Source: Euptelea pleiosperma
Lineage: Eukaryota; Streptophyta; Magnoliopsida; Ranunculales; Eupteleaceae
NCBI GenBank assembly: GCA_035048495.1
Contig: CM068545.1
Span: 23,780,741-23,844,740 of the forward strand
Reading direction: 5' to 3'
DNA: 64,000 nucleotides
In this document: positions 20,606 through 30,635 of the stretch, in pieces
Layout: each line of letters starts with the position of its first letter
How positions within the stretch are numbered: position 1 is the stretch's first letter
The notes under the pieces: generated by a model
The model's input: only the letters and a program-made list of their open reading frames with translations
Databases searched by the model: none
What the model was told of the DNA's origin: nothing
Translations under genes and position numbers: made by a program

Positions 20606-21193
20606 TTATTCATGGGTATTTTCCAAATTTAATTGAAGTCTCCCAACCTTGCTGCGTTTCATTCATATGAAAAATACTTCTACCAAAGAATCTTCTCATA
20701 TAAAATGAATTTTAAGATATCAAATTTTTAGAATCTGTTTTCGGGTTGTTTGGTTGAGTTTGAGAAACCCACATAAAGACATAGAGATGTGTTTTAGGGT
20801 CCGTTTGCCTTTTTCACTCGTGTTTCTAGACACGTGCATGTTGAAACCCACACAAGTTAAATGCGCGCGACTTTAGATTTATAACGTTTGGACGGACTCA
20901 ACAAATCGCTCACGAAAATCGATTATATGTATTTGTTTGCGCAAATGATCATAGGGGATGTCGCACTTAATTCAGTGCATCGGATTACATTGTATAAAAT
21001 TATAAATGCACGTTTTGGGTACTATCACATATACTCGAATATTATTTATATAAATAATAGTATACTATTATCTAGTTTCTATATATATATATATATATAT
21101 AATATAATATAATAAAAAATACTTACTTTATATAGCGTGATGCACCATAAGTGTGCTTAATGGTACATTGACGCGTATTGTAACGCGATTTAG
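20606..21193. other. No recognisable gene; AT microsatellite
   Basis: AT-rich sequence with an (AT)n run at about 21080-21102. Nothing else can be supported. Confidence 0.4.
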
Positions 21194-21746
21194 CACATGT
21201 TTCGATTCTCACGGTAAGGGTGAGATTGCAACCCGCGCCATGGTGCACATTGAGGGCCTTGGTGCGCATTGCGAGTTGTGCCTATTGGTGCAACCAAACA
21301 CATTTTTTGGCCGAGGTGAGCACATCGGCATCAATGCGCGCACGTTTGTAAAAATTAAACGGGACCTTAAGTGCTCATTATGATTTCTTTAGGTTGAGTT
21401 TGAAGAGAGAGAAGGAAGATGAAGGGTATCTTTTGTTGGTCATATGAGGGGCCTGAAGTTAGAGATGAGCACATGTTCCAATTCTCACAGTTGGGATGAG
21501 ATTGCAACCTGCGCCTTGGCACACATTGAGGGCCTTGGTGCGCATTACGAGTTGTGCTTATTTGTGCAACCAAACACATTTTTTGGCCGAGGTGCGTACA
21601 TCGACACCAATGCGCGCATATTCATAAAAAATAAACGGGGCCTTAAGTGCTCACAATGATTTCTTTAGGTTGAGTTTGAAGAGAGAGAAGAAAGAGGAAG
21701 GGTATCTTTTGTTGGTCACACGAGGGGCCTTAAGTTAGAGATGAGC
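21194..21746 (+). repeat. Two-unit tandem duplication, 276-bp period
   Basis: CACATGTTTCGATTCTCACG at 21194 recurs as CACATGTTCCAATTCTCACA at 21470, exactly 276 bp later. The following blocks (TTGAGGGCCTTGGTGCGCAT, AACACATTTTTTGGCCGAGG, TTTCTTTAGGTTGAGTTTGA) are nearly identical. Each unit has an open frame of about 70 codons with similar peptides, but I recognise no domain. The ORF similarity follows from the duplication. Confidence 0.85.
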
Positions 21747-22224
21747 AAAGGGCTGTCAATATATCAGAACTACTCAAAGATCCAATCCAATCCCGAAAGA
21801 CCAGGTATAAAACAATATTTTTTCTTATCAGATTGGTACTGTACAGACAACAATCTGATCCATTATCGAATGGAAACTAGATCGACCATGTTCCGATTCG
21901 CGCACTCGCGTGTGTATAATGTAAATATTTTTTATAAATATATACAATATTAATATTAATACATCATATTTACATATAATATATAATTATAAAAACATTA
22001 GCTATACTAATATATTCGAATCGGATCGAATCCAAAACCAACCTAATTATGATATGGATTAGTTTCGAAACTCAAGGGAATGAATAACAACTTCCTTTAA
22101 TTTAAAAAGGAAGTCATTTTCCTATTTTTTTCTCAACTTTTTGAAATTCAATTTTGTAACCGACTTTTCCAAATGCAAGAAAAAAACTATTTTTCGAGAA
22201 TTCAATTTCTTTTCCAGTATTTTC
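21747..22224. other. Decayed AT-rich repeat
   Basis: It contains CAATCTGATCC, ATTCGAATCGGATCGAATCC-type words like those at 3860-4210 and 28290-28620. No gene. Confidence 0.3.
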
Positions 22225-22590
22225 CTATGTTCTAAAACTCGGAACTCGGACTCGGCTCGGAAGTCCATTGGGCCGAGTCACCTCGATGACTCGGGAGTCG
22301 ACTCGGCGAGTCATTAAATTGATTATTATTTAATTAAATATATAAAAAATAATATTTATTAAGAAAAACTTTGAAAATAGGAAACAAATACAAAAAAAAT
22401 ATTTAGAAAATCAGAAAAAAAAATGAGTTTTGACTGGACTCGGCCTTTAAACGGGTGACTCGGCTGAATTATGAGTCAACTCGGACGATTTTCCGAGTCA
22501 ACTCGCCGCACTATGCAAATCCGAGTCTGTATGCCGAGTCGACTCGAAATACAATGGAGTCAAGTCGGCTCGGCGAGTTTTAAAACATAG
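22225..22590. mobile_element. hAT-like MITE with GACTCGG-rich core, 8-bp TSD
   Basis: The ends CTATGTTCTAAAACTCGG and CGAGTTTTAAAACATAG are inverted repeats with one mismatch over 17 bp. The direct repeat GTATTTTC flanks it at 22217-22224 and 22591-22598. The interior is built of GACTCGGC/GAGTCAACTCG words. Terminal TAAAAC and TSD length resemble the elements at 17759 and 25918, but the core is different. Confidence 0.85.
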
Positions 22591-23224
22591 GTATTTTCAC
22601 GTGAAACAAACGTAGCCGTTTCTGCCCCACATTTTGATAATCTTTATCTCTAATATTAATAATAATAATAATAATATCATATTGGTTCAATCGGTAGGCC
22701 CATGCTTACTCACATGTAAAGGGTCTATGGATACCATCGGTTTTCGAAGACCTCCTTTCACATCTGGGAACTTGTCATCAATTTCTTTGGACAAAACCCT
22801 ACTTTGAAAATTGTGTCACAAGGGTAAAAAACAGATTCTTGAGCCGTAGCCATTAACTTAGAGTGCGTGCCGACCCCAATTTATAAACTGAAAAACGATG
22901 AAAACGTTTGGTGTGATGACTGACACTTGAGAAATTGCAGCTGACCAGTTAGGTCTTGGCTTCCTCATTCTACCTAACTAGGAGACTTGTAAGCTAAGAA
23001 ATCCTTGAAGCTAGTCTTGTTTCTCCTGTAAAATTAGTTGTGTTTGCAAGAATTTCAGATTCCATGCGGACCATGCCTACTTTTTATTACTATTTTAAGT
23101 GAATGCTTACCTAACATGGCATTTCTTTAATAAAGAAGTTGGAGAAAAAACTTTGCTCTCCAACAGGAGAATAAGCCGTAGCTCGAGCAAGTTTACTTGG
23201 ATTGACCACCCGCACCAAAAATGC
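22591..23224. other. No recognisable gene
   Basis: A short (AAT)n run lies near 22656-22674. The remainder contains no convincing ORF or repeat. Confidence 0.35.
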
Positions 23225-23405
23225 AAGGTGAAACACTTTTTAGGGCCCACTGAACCCAGCAAGTCAGGGTAGACTTGGGCCTGGCAGAGCCGGAAGAGTG
23301 GATTTCTACTCCATGGCACAGCTGCATAAGAAGGAAACCTGCCGAACCCATGACCTCCCACAAGAGGAGGGTACACACTAACCATCTCAGCTAGACGGCT
23401 AGTCA
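23225..23405 (-). mobile_element. SINE family 2, older copy
   Basis: The minus strand has TAGCTGAGATGGTTAGTGTG (A-box-like), GGTCATGGGTTCGGC (B-box-like) and GGAGTAGAAATCCAC, in the same order as the SINE at 16724-16941. No A tail or exact TSD survives. Confidence 0.6.
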
Positions 23406-23974
23406 CTTCTTGGTGGACTTGCACACCAAAATTGGCATGGAGTCGAGCATTTTTTTTGCAAGAGTCGCAGTACCACACGGATAACTGTGCGGTTGAGGCC
23501 ATTGACCGTTCGAGGTTACGTATAGGCATTGACCTTTTTAGTTGTTGCATCGTTGTGGATCTCTTGTAATTAATGAGCTTGGAACCCAACTATTGGCATA
23601 TTTTTTGGTGGGAAATCTGGGGTTGAGACAGACTACCTAGCTTTAGGCATGTTCATAAGCCCATGAGGGAAAAAGATGCTTGAATTCAGTGGGTGGAATC
23701 ACCAATCAGCGGCGCCGAAAGAGTGCATCACGTAGTGCAATGGAGAGCTAAGTTTTTCTCAGACATGCACCAGTAGTATGGTAAAAGAAGTTTATCCATG
23801 AAATCATCCGTGACGTCTTCTTCTGTGGGGTGGATGATGTGTACTAATGTCTCACCCCATACTTCGAAAATTTAAAGAATCTGCTCAACATATTCCCTAC
23901 TTTTCTAAATTTAATTGGACCCATTTTAGTTACGAATCTCTTGACCTGGCCAAATCATTGAATAGAACTTCGCT
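23406..23974. other. Half MITE and unassigned sequence
   Basis: 23465-23590 holds GCAGTACCACACGGATAACT, GGTTGAGGCCATTGACCGTT and GTTGTTGCATCGTTGTGG, a degraded GGATAACNGGACAAAAA-family copy. The rest is unrecognised. Confidence 0.4.
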
Positions 23975-24740
23975 GACTGGTGCATGCTGATTATTAAAGT
24001 TGCTCTCTGACTACAATATGAGCCACATGGCACACACTTTTAGAGGATGTTGACCGAATGAATGTTTGGCCAATCTCTAGGTCGACCTACAAACCAAAAA
24101 TCAGCCTAATTAGTGATTTCAAACCTTGGATCTTTGTACCCCAGATAATTGGTCAATAATGCTCAAATTCAACAAATTCCACAGTTAAAAATCAACCTAT
24201 GGAAACACCAAGCCTACATTTAGAAATCACTAAGAGCATCTCCAAGTAACTTCTTCAAATTTCAATTTCAAAAAAACATCTTCTTCAAATTTAAAGATAG
24301 ACGTGCCTCTGAAAAGTGTTGAACTCCAACCCACTCCTTTAAAAAACGCATCATCTTCAAAAATTTCAAACAGAAATGACAAATGATATTTAAAAAAAAG
24401 TCGAATGAAAGAAAAAGGACAATGATGAAAATTCATACAGTTAAAAGTAGATTTTTTATATTTGAAGCTAAGAATAGAAATATTTATATTTGATGTAAAG
24501 AGTAGAGATATGGAGACCAACATATTTGGAGTTAGACATATAGATTAGTTGGAGTTGGATTTTGCAAAAGCATAATTAAATTTGAAGATACAGAGACCGG
24601 TTGGAGTTGCTCTAATGAGGCTAATTTTTGGTCTGTATGTCTATCTAGGGTTGGACCTAACATCTATACGGTCAGATATCTTGAAGAATATGTCAAGTAG
24701 CTCATATTGTGATCGGTCAGCAACTTTGTTGGCCAGTGCC
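23975..24740. mobile_element. Foldback-family element F14 split by a Tourist-like MITE
   Basis: The left arm is CAATATGAGCCACATGGCAC, GTTGACCGAATGAATGTTTG and AAACCAAAAATCAGCC. The right arm is GAGGCTAATTTTTGGTC, ACATCTATACGGTCAG and CATATTGTGATCGGTCAGC. The MITE at 24234-24612 is inserted at the CACTAATCAGG position of the core. Confidence 0.7.
24234..24612. mobile_element. Tourist/Harbinger-like MITE with TAA TSD
   Basis: The ends GAGCATCTCCAAGTAACT and GGTTGGAGTTGCTC form the widespread plant GAGCATCTCCAAC-type inverted repeat. TAA is duplicated at 24231-24233 and 24613-24615, the PIF/Harbinger target. Insertion into a foldback core of known consensus confirms the boundaries. Confidence 0.85.
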
Positions 24741-24888
24741 GGCTTGAAAAGTTCTACTCCAAATCACGCACCCAGATGCTTTTGGCTGTCAAAATCAACA
24801 TCGCGTGTGTGTGTGAGATAGAGATTTTCCCACGTTATGGAATACATGAACCCTCTTTCCAAAGATACACCACCCATTTTCCCATAGA

Positions 24889-25275
24889 GAGTAGAACTTT
24901 GTTGACCACTGACCATCCATAATATGAGCCACGTGGCATATTCTAAAAAATTTCTGACCGTAAGGATGTTTGGGCCAATCCGAGATGGACATATAGACCA
25001 AAAATTAGCCTGATCAGTGATTTCTAAGCATTAGATTGGAGTCGTTTTCATGGGTTGATTTTTAACCATGGAATTTGAGCATTATTGACCCTTAATTGGG
25101 GTACAAAGGTCAAAAGTTTGAAATCACTAATCAGGCTGATTTTTGGGTTGTAGCTCCACCTAAAGATTAGCCAAACATCCATACGGTCAGCATTCTCTAA
25201 AAATATGCCACGTGGCTCATATTATGGACAGTCAAGAGTTTTGCTAACCGTCAGACAGTCAGCAAAGTTCTACTC
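24889..25275. mobile_element. Foldback element F15, nearly complete
   Basis: The terminus GAGTAGAACTTTGTTGACC pairs with AGCAAAGTTCTACTC. The arms hold AATATGAGCCACGTGGCATA and TATGCCACGTGGCTCATATT, GACCGTAAGGATGTTTGG and CCAAACATCCATACGGTC. The core has GGGTTGATTTTTAACCATGG and GAGCATTATTGACC. It is the cleanest example of the family in this window. Confidence 0.8.
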
Positions 25276-25917
25276 ATACATAGAGAATGCCCTCTTCTCC
25301 TAACCCCATCCACAAGAAAATATTCCAAGAGGGAGAGAGACAGATTGGTTCATGGGTGGAGGTGACCAATTACAACCCCACTGGACAACGTTGGTCATGA
25401 TTGACGATGGAGGTGACTAATTAACCTGTTTATTCTTGATGCATCACACTCTGTGTGGTCATGTCATTGGATTCATTTAGACAATTATCAGACTTTTGAA
25501 GAATCCACGATTCTAAAATATGCCATGTACGACACTCCTTCGTTTCCACGACTTCATGAATGTTTAGACCACCACTTGGTGGACCTACAAACCAAAATCA
25601 GCCTGATTTGATATCTCTACCCATTGGACTCGAGCACTTTTCATTACTAGGGTTTAGTGCAAATGCAATGAATTGTGTTCCAATCACTTGCCATGTAAAA
25701 TTGTTTGGTTCACGCCATGTAAATAGATGCAAATGAAGTTTAGCTGATTGGTTGGTAGTGCATTGCAAGTGAATACAACAATGGATTATTTTATTTCTTC
25801 ATTTTACAAAAAAAAAGTCCACAATAAAATTATTATTGTAATATTATTGTTATCGTTGTTGATTTCATTATTATTATTATTATTATTAATTATAATTATA
25901 GTTATTGTCATTATAAT
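25276..25917. other. Foldback and MITE relics
   Basis: 25520-25620 has a foldback left arm (GACTTCATGAATGTTTAGACC, GGTGGACCTACAAACC). 25640-25790 has CAAATGCAATGAATTG and AGTGCATTGCAAGTG words of the 3312/3588 MITE family. An (ATT)n run lies near 25865-25890. No gene. Confidence 0.4.
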
Positions 25918-26308
25918 CATGGTTTAAAAAATGGCCTTTATAACGGATTCGGACTTTATAACGGATTCGGACCTCCCCCATTACGTTATCTACCATTAAA
26001 ACACTTAAAAATAATGGCTGTTATTTTTGTTATAACTGACTTTATTTTCCATTTTTTTCCTGTTATAACGACAGTTATTTTCTGAAAAATTTTGTTAAAA
26101 AAAAAACGGCTGTTATTTCAGTTATTTTCTGTTATTTTTAATTATTCAAATTTGAAGTTTTGAATTTCACACCATTTTTTTTCATTTTCCCCGTTATATT
26201 TTTCTTTTGCGCCTGAGCGTTAAAATTCGTTACAACGGCTCTTATAATGGAAAACATGATAACGCCCCAAGTCCGTTATACCATTATAATGGCCCCTTTT
26301 AAACCTTG
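25918..26308. mobile_element. hAT-like MITE with perfect 8-bp TSD
   Basis: The ends CATGGTTTAAAAAATGGCC and GGCCCCTTTTAAACCTTG are imperfect inverted repeats. ATTATAAT is duplicated at 25910-25917 and 26309-26316. The interior is rich in AACGG/CCGTTAT words. It shares ends and TSD length with 17759-18252. Confidence 0.85.
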
Positions 26309-26328
26309 ATTATAATTATGATTGCTAT

Positions 26329-26330
26329 TA

Positions 26331-26376
<46 letters not shown>
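26329..26376. repeat. (ATT)n microsatellite
   Basis: An uninterrupted run of ATT/TTA triplets follows the MITE TSD. Confidence 0.95.
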
Positions 26377-26461
26377 TTGGAGGGGAAAGCTTGGGGTTAG
26401 GGGACCCCGACCAGCTATATAAAAAAGGGTCGGGATTGGGGGACAACCATTTTGGTGTACC

Positions 26462-26732
26462 CACATAAAAGATGAATCAATATTGTCTGATTTTTGGTGA
26501 GGATGATCTCCTCACCATATAGATCACCCCCACAAAAAATCAGCACATTCTGAAATTTCTAACCCCCTCAAATGTGGTCTTCAAGTTACACGGTAAAAAT
26601 AGACAGTCCATAATTCTTCGACTTCTAAACCAGTCTATGAATATCGGAATGATTTGAAGTTTTGTGAGGATGATCTCCTCGCCAAAGAGATCATCCTCAC
26701 AAAAAATCAGCCATTGATTCATCTTCTATGTG
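26462..26732. mobile_element. Foldback element, CACATAAAAGATGAATCAAT ends
   Basis: The left arm (CACATAAAAGATGAATCAAT, TCTGATTTTTGGTGAGGATG) pairs with the right arm (CATCCTCACAAAAAATCAGC, ATTGATTCATCTTCTATGTG), about 46 bp. Inside, GAGGATGATCTCCTC palindromes occur twice. A partial inverted copy is at 15795-16010. Confidence 0.7.
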
Positions 26733-26869
26733 AAAGATAGAAAACTAAAAAAATAAAAAGATAATAATAATAAAAAATAATCACGGTGGTTGTTGTTATT
26801 AATAATAATAATAATAATAATTAATTATTATTATTATTAATATTAATTTTTAGAAAAAAAATGTTGAGC

Positions 26870-27060
26870 TAACACAATGCACTTGCTTGCAGCAGTTTTT
26901 GCGCTCCACTTCCTTGCATCTATTTTGTTAAGGACTCTGCAAGGTCTTGTCAACCACTTACACGACAGTTCATTGCACACCTCCAACCAATCACTTTTAA
27001 TTCTAAAATTGTGGCAAGTGAGTGCATTGCATTCAATTTGCTGTGAACCAGACAGGGCCT
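26870..27060 (-). mobile_element. Third copy of the 3312/3588 MITE family
   Basis: ATCTATTTTGTTAAGGACTC, GCAAGGTCTTGTCAACCACT, GTGGCAAGTGAGTGCATTGC and GAACCAGACAGGGCCTT match 3588-3841 in order. The left end is decayed. Confidence 0.6.
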
Positions 27061-28694
27061 TATGCTCCGTATGGTTCCCGATCATGTAGTTTTCTAGAGG
27101 AAATATTTTTCAAAAGAAAATGTCTATGATAAAAACTCGTTCAGAAAATATATTTTCCTCCATATGGTGATGGAAGTTAAAAAAAAATTCGTTAAAACTT
27201 ATTCTACTATTTGGTATGAAATCTTTACATTTTTTTTCCAACTAAATATATACTGAACCTCGAATGTCGGTATAAAAAGCCTTAACACCCATTTATAGAA
27301 AAAGTCTCAAAACATGTGATACATGGCATATCACTTATAGACGATTACACAACACCATTTTGCCCATAATACTAACAAATGGTAGCTTTAACACTTGTGA
27401 ACCATACTATAACTTAAAAAAAAGATCCATGTATTGTAATAATCCTATTATTAAACAATAAATTTTTTTTTGAAACCTATTTCATACTAAAATATTGTAA
27501 ACGATCCATACACTATAATAGCAATAAGCTTTAAGCAACTTTCATTTCAAAAGTATACTACAATAAAATGCCCTTCTGCAACGGATCATAACAGTGCAGT
27601 AACCCTTCATAGATCCATAGTGATAACTTTGGCAATGAACTAGGTCCATTGCAGGACTGTTGCTGAAAGTTCTCATTTTGCGACTGCCCTAGTCCGTCGC
27701 ATTTTGAGACACACTTGGTGAGTCACAAATCGTTTTCATTTAAAAATACACGCTAAAAGCTATGCCATGGTATTATAGCATGAGGTTTCTGGAAATTGTT
27801 TTCCTTCGATGCCACAACATGGTTTTATTTTTCTAGACAAATCATCCAAGATGAGACCACCATAGAAAATAATTTTATTGATATTGAAAGAGTTAGAATC
27901 GTCAATTGAGATGGCTCACCCCCATCTGGTTCAGGATATATGCCAAACATGACAACACTCGCTTGATAGGGAGAGAAAATTGGGGACCGCAATGGCATCG
28001 GCAAATAAAAAATAACTCTTCACCATCATCATTGAGGCAGGTTTTTTTTTTTGTAAAATCTTGACAAGTTTATAAGATAATCATTGGAAGTTTCAAAGGT
28101 TAAAACAATTAGACAAAACTTTCATATTTTGTAATGAAGTTCCATTCTTGAGACTGTTGCACCTTTCCTTGTGAAAAACTTTCTTCAATAGATATCCTTA
28201 GAAGAGTTTCCATGAGAAGACTTACGAAGAGATACTGAACTTTCTAAAATATTTCATTCTTTATGGATTGATTGGGGTTGATAATAGATATTATTCGAAT
28301 CGAATATACGCATATCCGAACTCGAATCTAAAAAAAATATCTAGTATTCGAATTCGATACGAAATCTAATGGACATTCTGAATCAGTATTCGAATTCGTA
28401 GTCGATTAACTTATTGGATATTTGATAATATCCGATCAAACTTACTATTGGGATTTGATCTAATAAGGGTAACCTTATGGGGGTATTCATAAGGTGCCCA
28501 CACAATTATTGGAATATAAAAAATTATTTGAATCTGCTATTCGAATTTTTTGCATAATATCTAATTATTTGAATACAGATTTGAATTTGTATTCAAATTT
28601 TTGACTATCTATTCACACCCTTATGATATATCAGTAATAAGATATATTAGTCTTGATGGGTTGATAAGAAATTTCTGATCTTTAGGGTACTTTT
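27061..28694. other. No gene seen; CGAATTCG-rich relic near the end
   Basis: 27100-28260 is AT-rich and unrecognised. 28280-28620 is made of degenerate ATTCGAATTCG, ATATCCGA and GAATTCGAT words (palindromic), probably an old dispersed element. No supported ORF. Confidence 0.4.
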
Positions 28695-29040
28695 TGTAAT
28701 GAATATTTTCATATTCAATTTGGCAAAGATTCCGTTCAACATAAAACATTCTTGTAACCGTTCCTACGAGCACCAGTGTAGTGTGAAGATATCGTGGTAT
28801 ACATACTTCGACGACTACGTGAAGACTAGAAGACAGAGACAGGAAGAATCAGATGGTTGACGACAGGAGTCATCTGAGTAACTGCCCATTTGTCGATTAT
28901 AGATCGTGTACGCTCGCTTAGGAAAGTAAGTGACTTAATGGCCATAAGAATATGTTTAAAATGAATAAAATATAATGGTCAAACTTAGTCATTGGACAGA
29001 CCCGAGTCTTAGTCAAAGATATTGACTTTTGGGAGAGTTC

Positions 29041-29445
29041 GATTGATTGGACAAGTTCCAATCGATTGGAAATAGCCAAATCGATTAGAGATCTTTGTAA
29101 AATCGATTGGAGGCTACGAGGCAGAACATAATCAAAGCCTAATCGATTGGACACATCTGTAAAATTGATTGGAGTCTACGAGACAGAACATGATCAGAGC
29201 ACAATCGATTGGAGACCTCTGTAAAATCGATTGGAGCCTTCAGGACAGAAACTTATTTTATGCCAATCAATTGGAGACCTCTGTAAAATCGATTGGAGCC
29301 TTCGAAACAAAAACTTATTTTAGGCCAATCGATTGGAGACCTCTGTAAAATCGATTGGAGCCTTCGGGATAAAAACTTATTTGAGGCCAATCGATTGGAC
29401 ACTAAACCCAATCGATTGGACCCAGAGTACAATCGATTAGACTTA
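29041..29445. repeat. Array of CCAATCGATTGG palindromes (outer LTR)
   Basis: About 15 copies of the 12-bp palindrome or one-base variants occur in roughly 400 bp. They are partly arranged in a 62-bp unit (CAATCGATTGGAGACCTCTG, then AAATCGATTGGAGCCTTCG, then AACTTATTT). The array ends about 80 bp upstream of the LTR TATA box, so it lies in the U3 region. Confidence 0.9.
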
Positions 29446-30168
29446 GCACGATTTGAGTCTTTCTTAGATCTGAAATTCTAGGTTCCACTCTCCCACGTTC
29501 TACAAGACTAAGGGTCACGAATTCTATAAATACAATCTTTCTATACATTTTCTAAACACACACAGAGTTACACAATACTTCAAGAGAGAGAAGAAATTGT
29601 TTATTTATTAGAGTGTCCATTCGAAGAGCAAGACGCTTATTTTCTAATTAATATCTTGTGAGCTTGCTCATCTTCTTGATCAAAGCCAAGTGCTTGATCC
29701 ATTACTCAGCTTAGGTCTTCCACGTAGATATTTGACCTAGTAGCCTGAGAGTACCAGTGTGACTCAACACCATTGAGCAACCTAGGGTTCAGGGTATACT
29801 GAATCCTTCACCTTCGACAAAAGTGTAAGGAATATTTTTATTTTCAATTTGGCAAAGATTTCGTTTGACATAAAAATATTCTTGTAACCGTTCCTACGAG
29901 CACTAGTATAGTGTGAAGATGTCATGGTACGCATACTTTGCCAACTACATGAAGACTAAAATACAGAGACAGCAAGAATCAGACGGTTGACGATAGAAGT
30001 CATCTGAGTAACTGCCGATTTGTTAGTTAACGATCGTGTACGCTCGATTAGGAAGGTAAGTGACTTAGTGTCCTTAGGAGTTGATTAAAATGAACAAAAT
30101 ATAATGATCAAACTTAGTCATTGAACAGACCCGAGTCAAAGTCAATTATATTGACTAGTGGGATAGTC

Positions 30169-30530
30169 CAATCGATTGGACATATATCCCCAATCGATTG
30201 GACATAGCCCAATCGATTGGAGACACTGTGTAATAGATTGGAGATTACGAGGCAAAAACTTATTTGAGCACAATCGATTGGAGACTCTGTAGAATCGATT
30301 GGAGCCTTCGGGACAGAAATCAATTTGAGCACAATTGATTGGAGACTCTGTGAAATCGATTGGAATCTTTGGGACAGAAAGTTTTATTAGTCAAATCGAT
30401 TGGAGAACCCTGTGCAATCAATTGATGCATTTGGAATAGAAAACTTATTGAGCCCAATCGATTGGACACTTATCCCCAATCGATTGGACATGGCCCAATC
30501 GATTGGACTAAGTGTACAATCGATTGGACC
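30169..30530. repeat. Array of CCAATCGATTGG palindromes (inner LTR)
   Basis: About 14 copies or near copies upstream of the TATA box at 30614. Spacing alternates near 20 and 40 bp, as in the outer LTR, but unit numbers and variants differ. Confidence 0.9.
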
Positions 30531-30635
30531 TTAAAACAAAATTGGTCTTTCTCAGATCCGAAATTCTAGGTTCCATCATTCCACGTTCCATACGACTCAG
30601 GGTCTTGGAATTCTATAAATAGAACCCTTCTATGC

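Noticed and set aside
23107..23589. 160-codon minus-strand ORF
   Set aside because: It runs through a SINE and a decayed MITE; no protein family recognised.
29041..30530. CRISPR-like array because of regularly spaced repeats
   Set aside because: Repeats are short palindromes inside plant LTRs, spacers are themselves repeated, and no cas genes exist.
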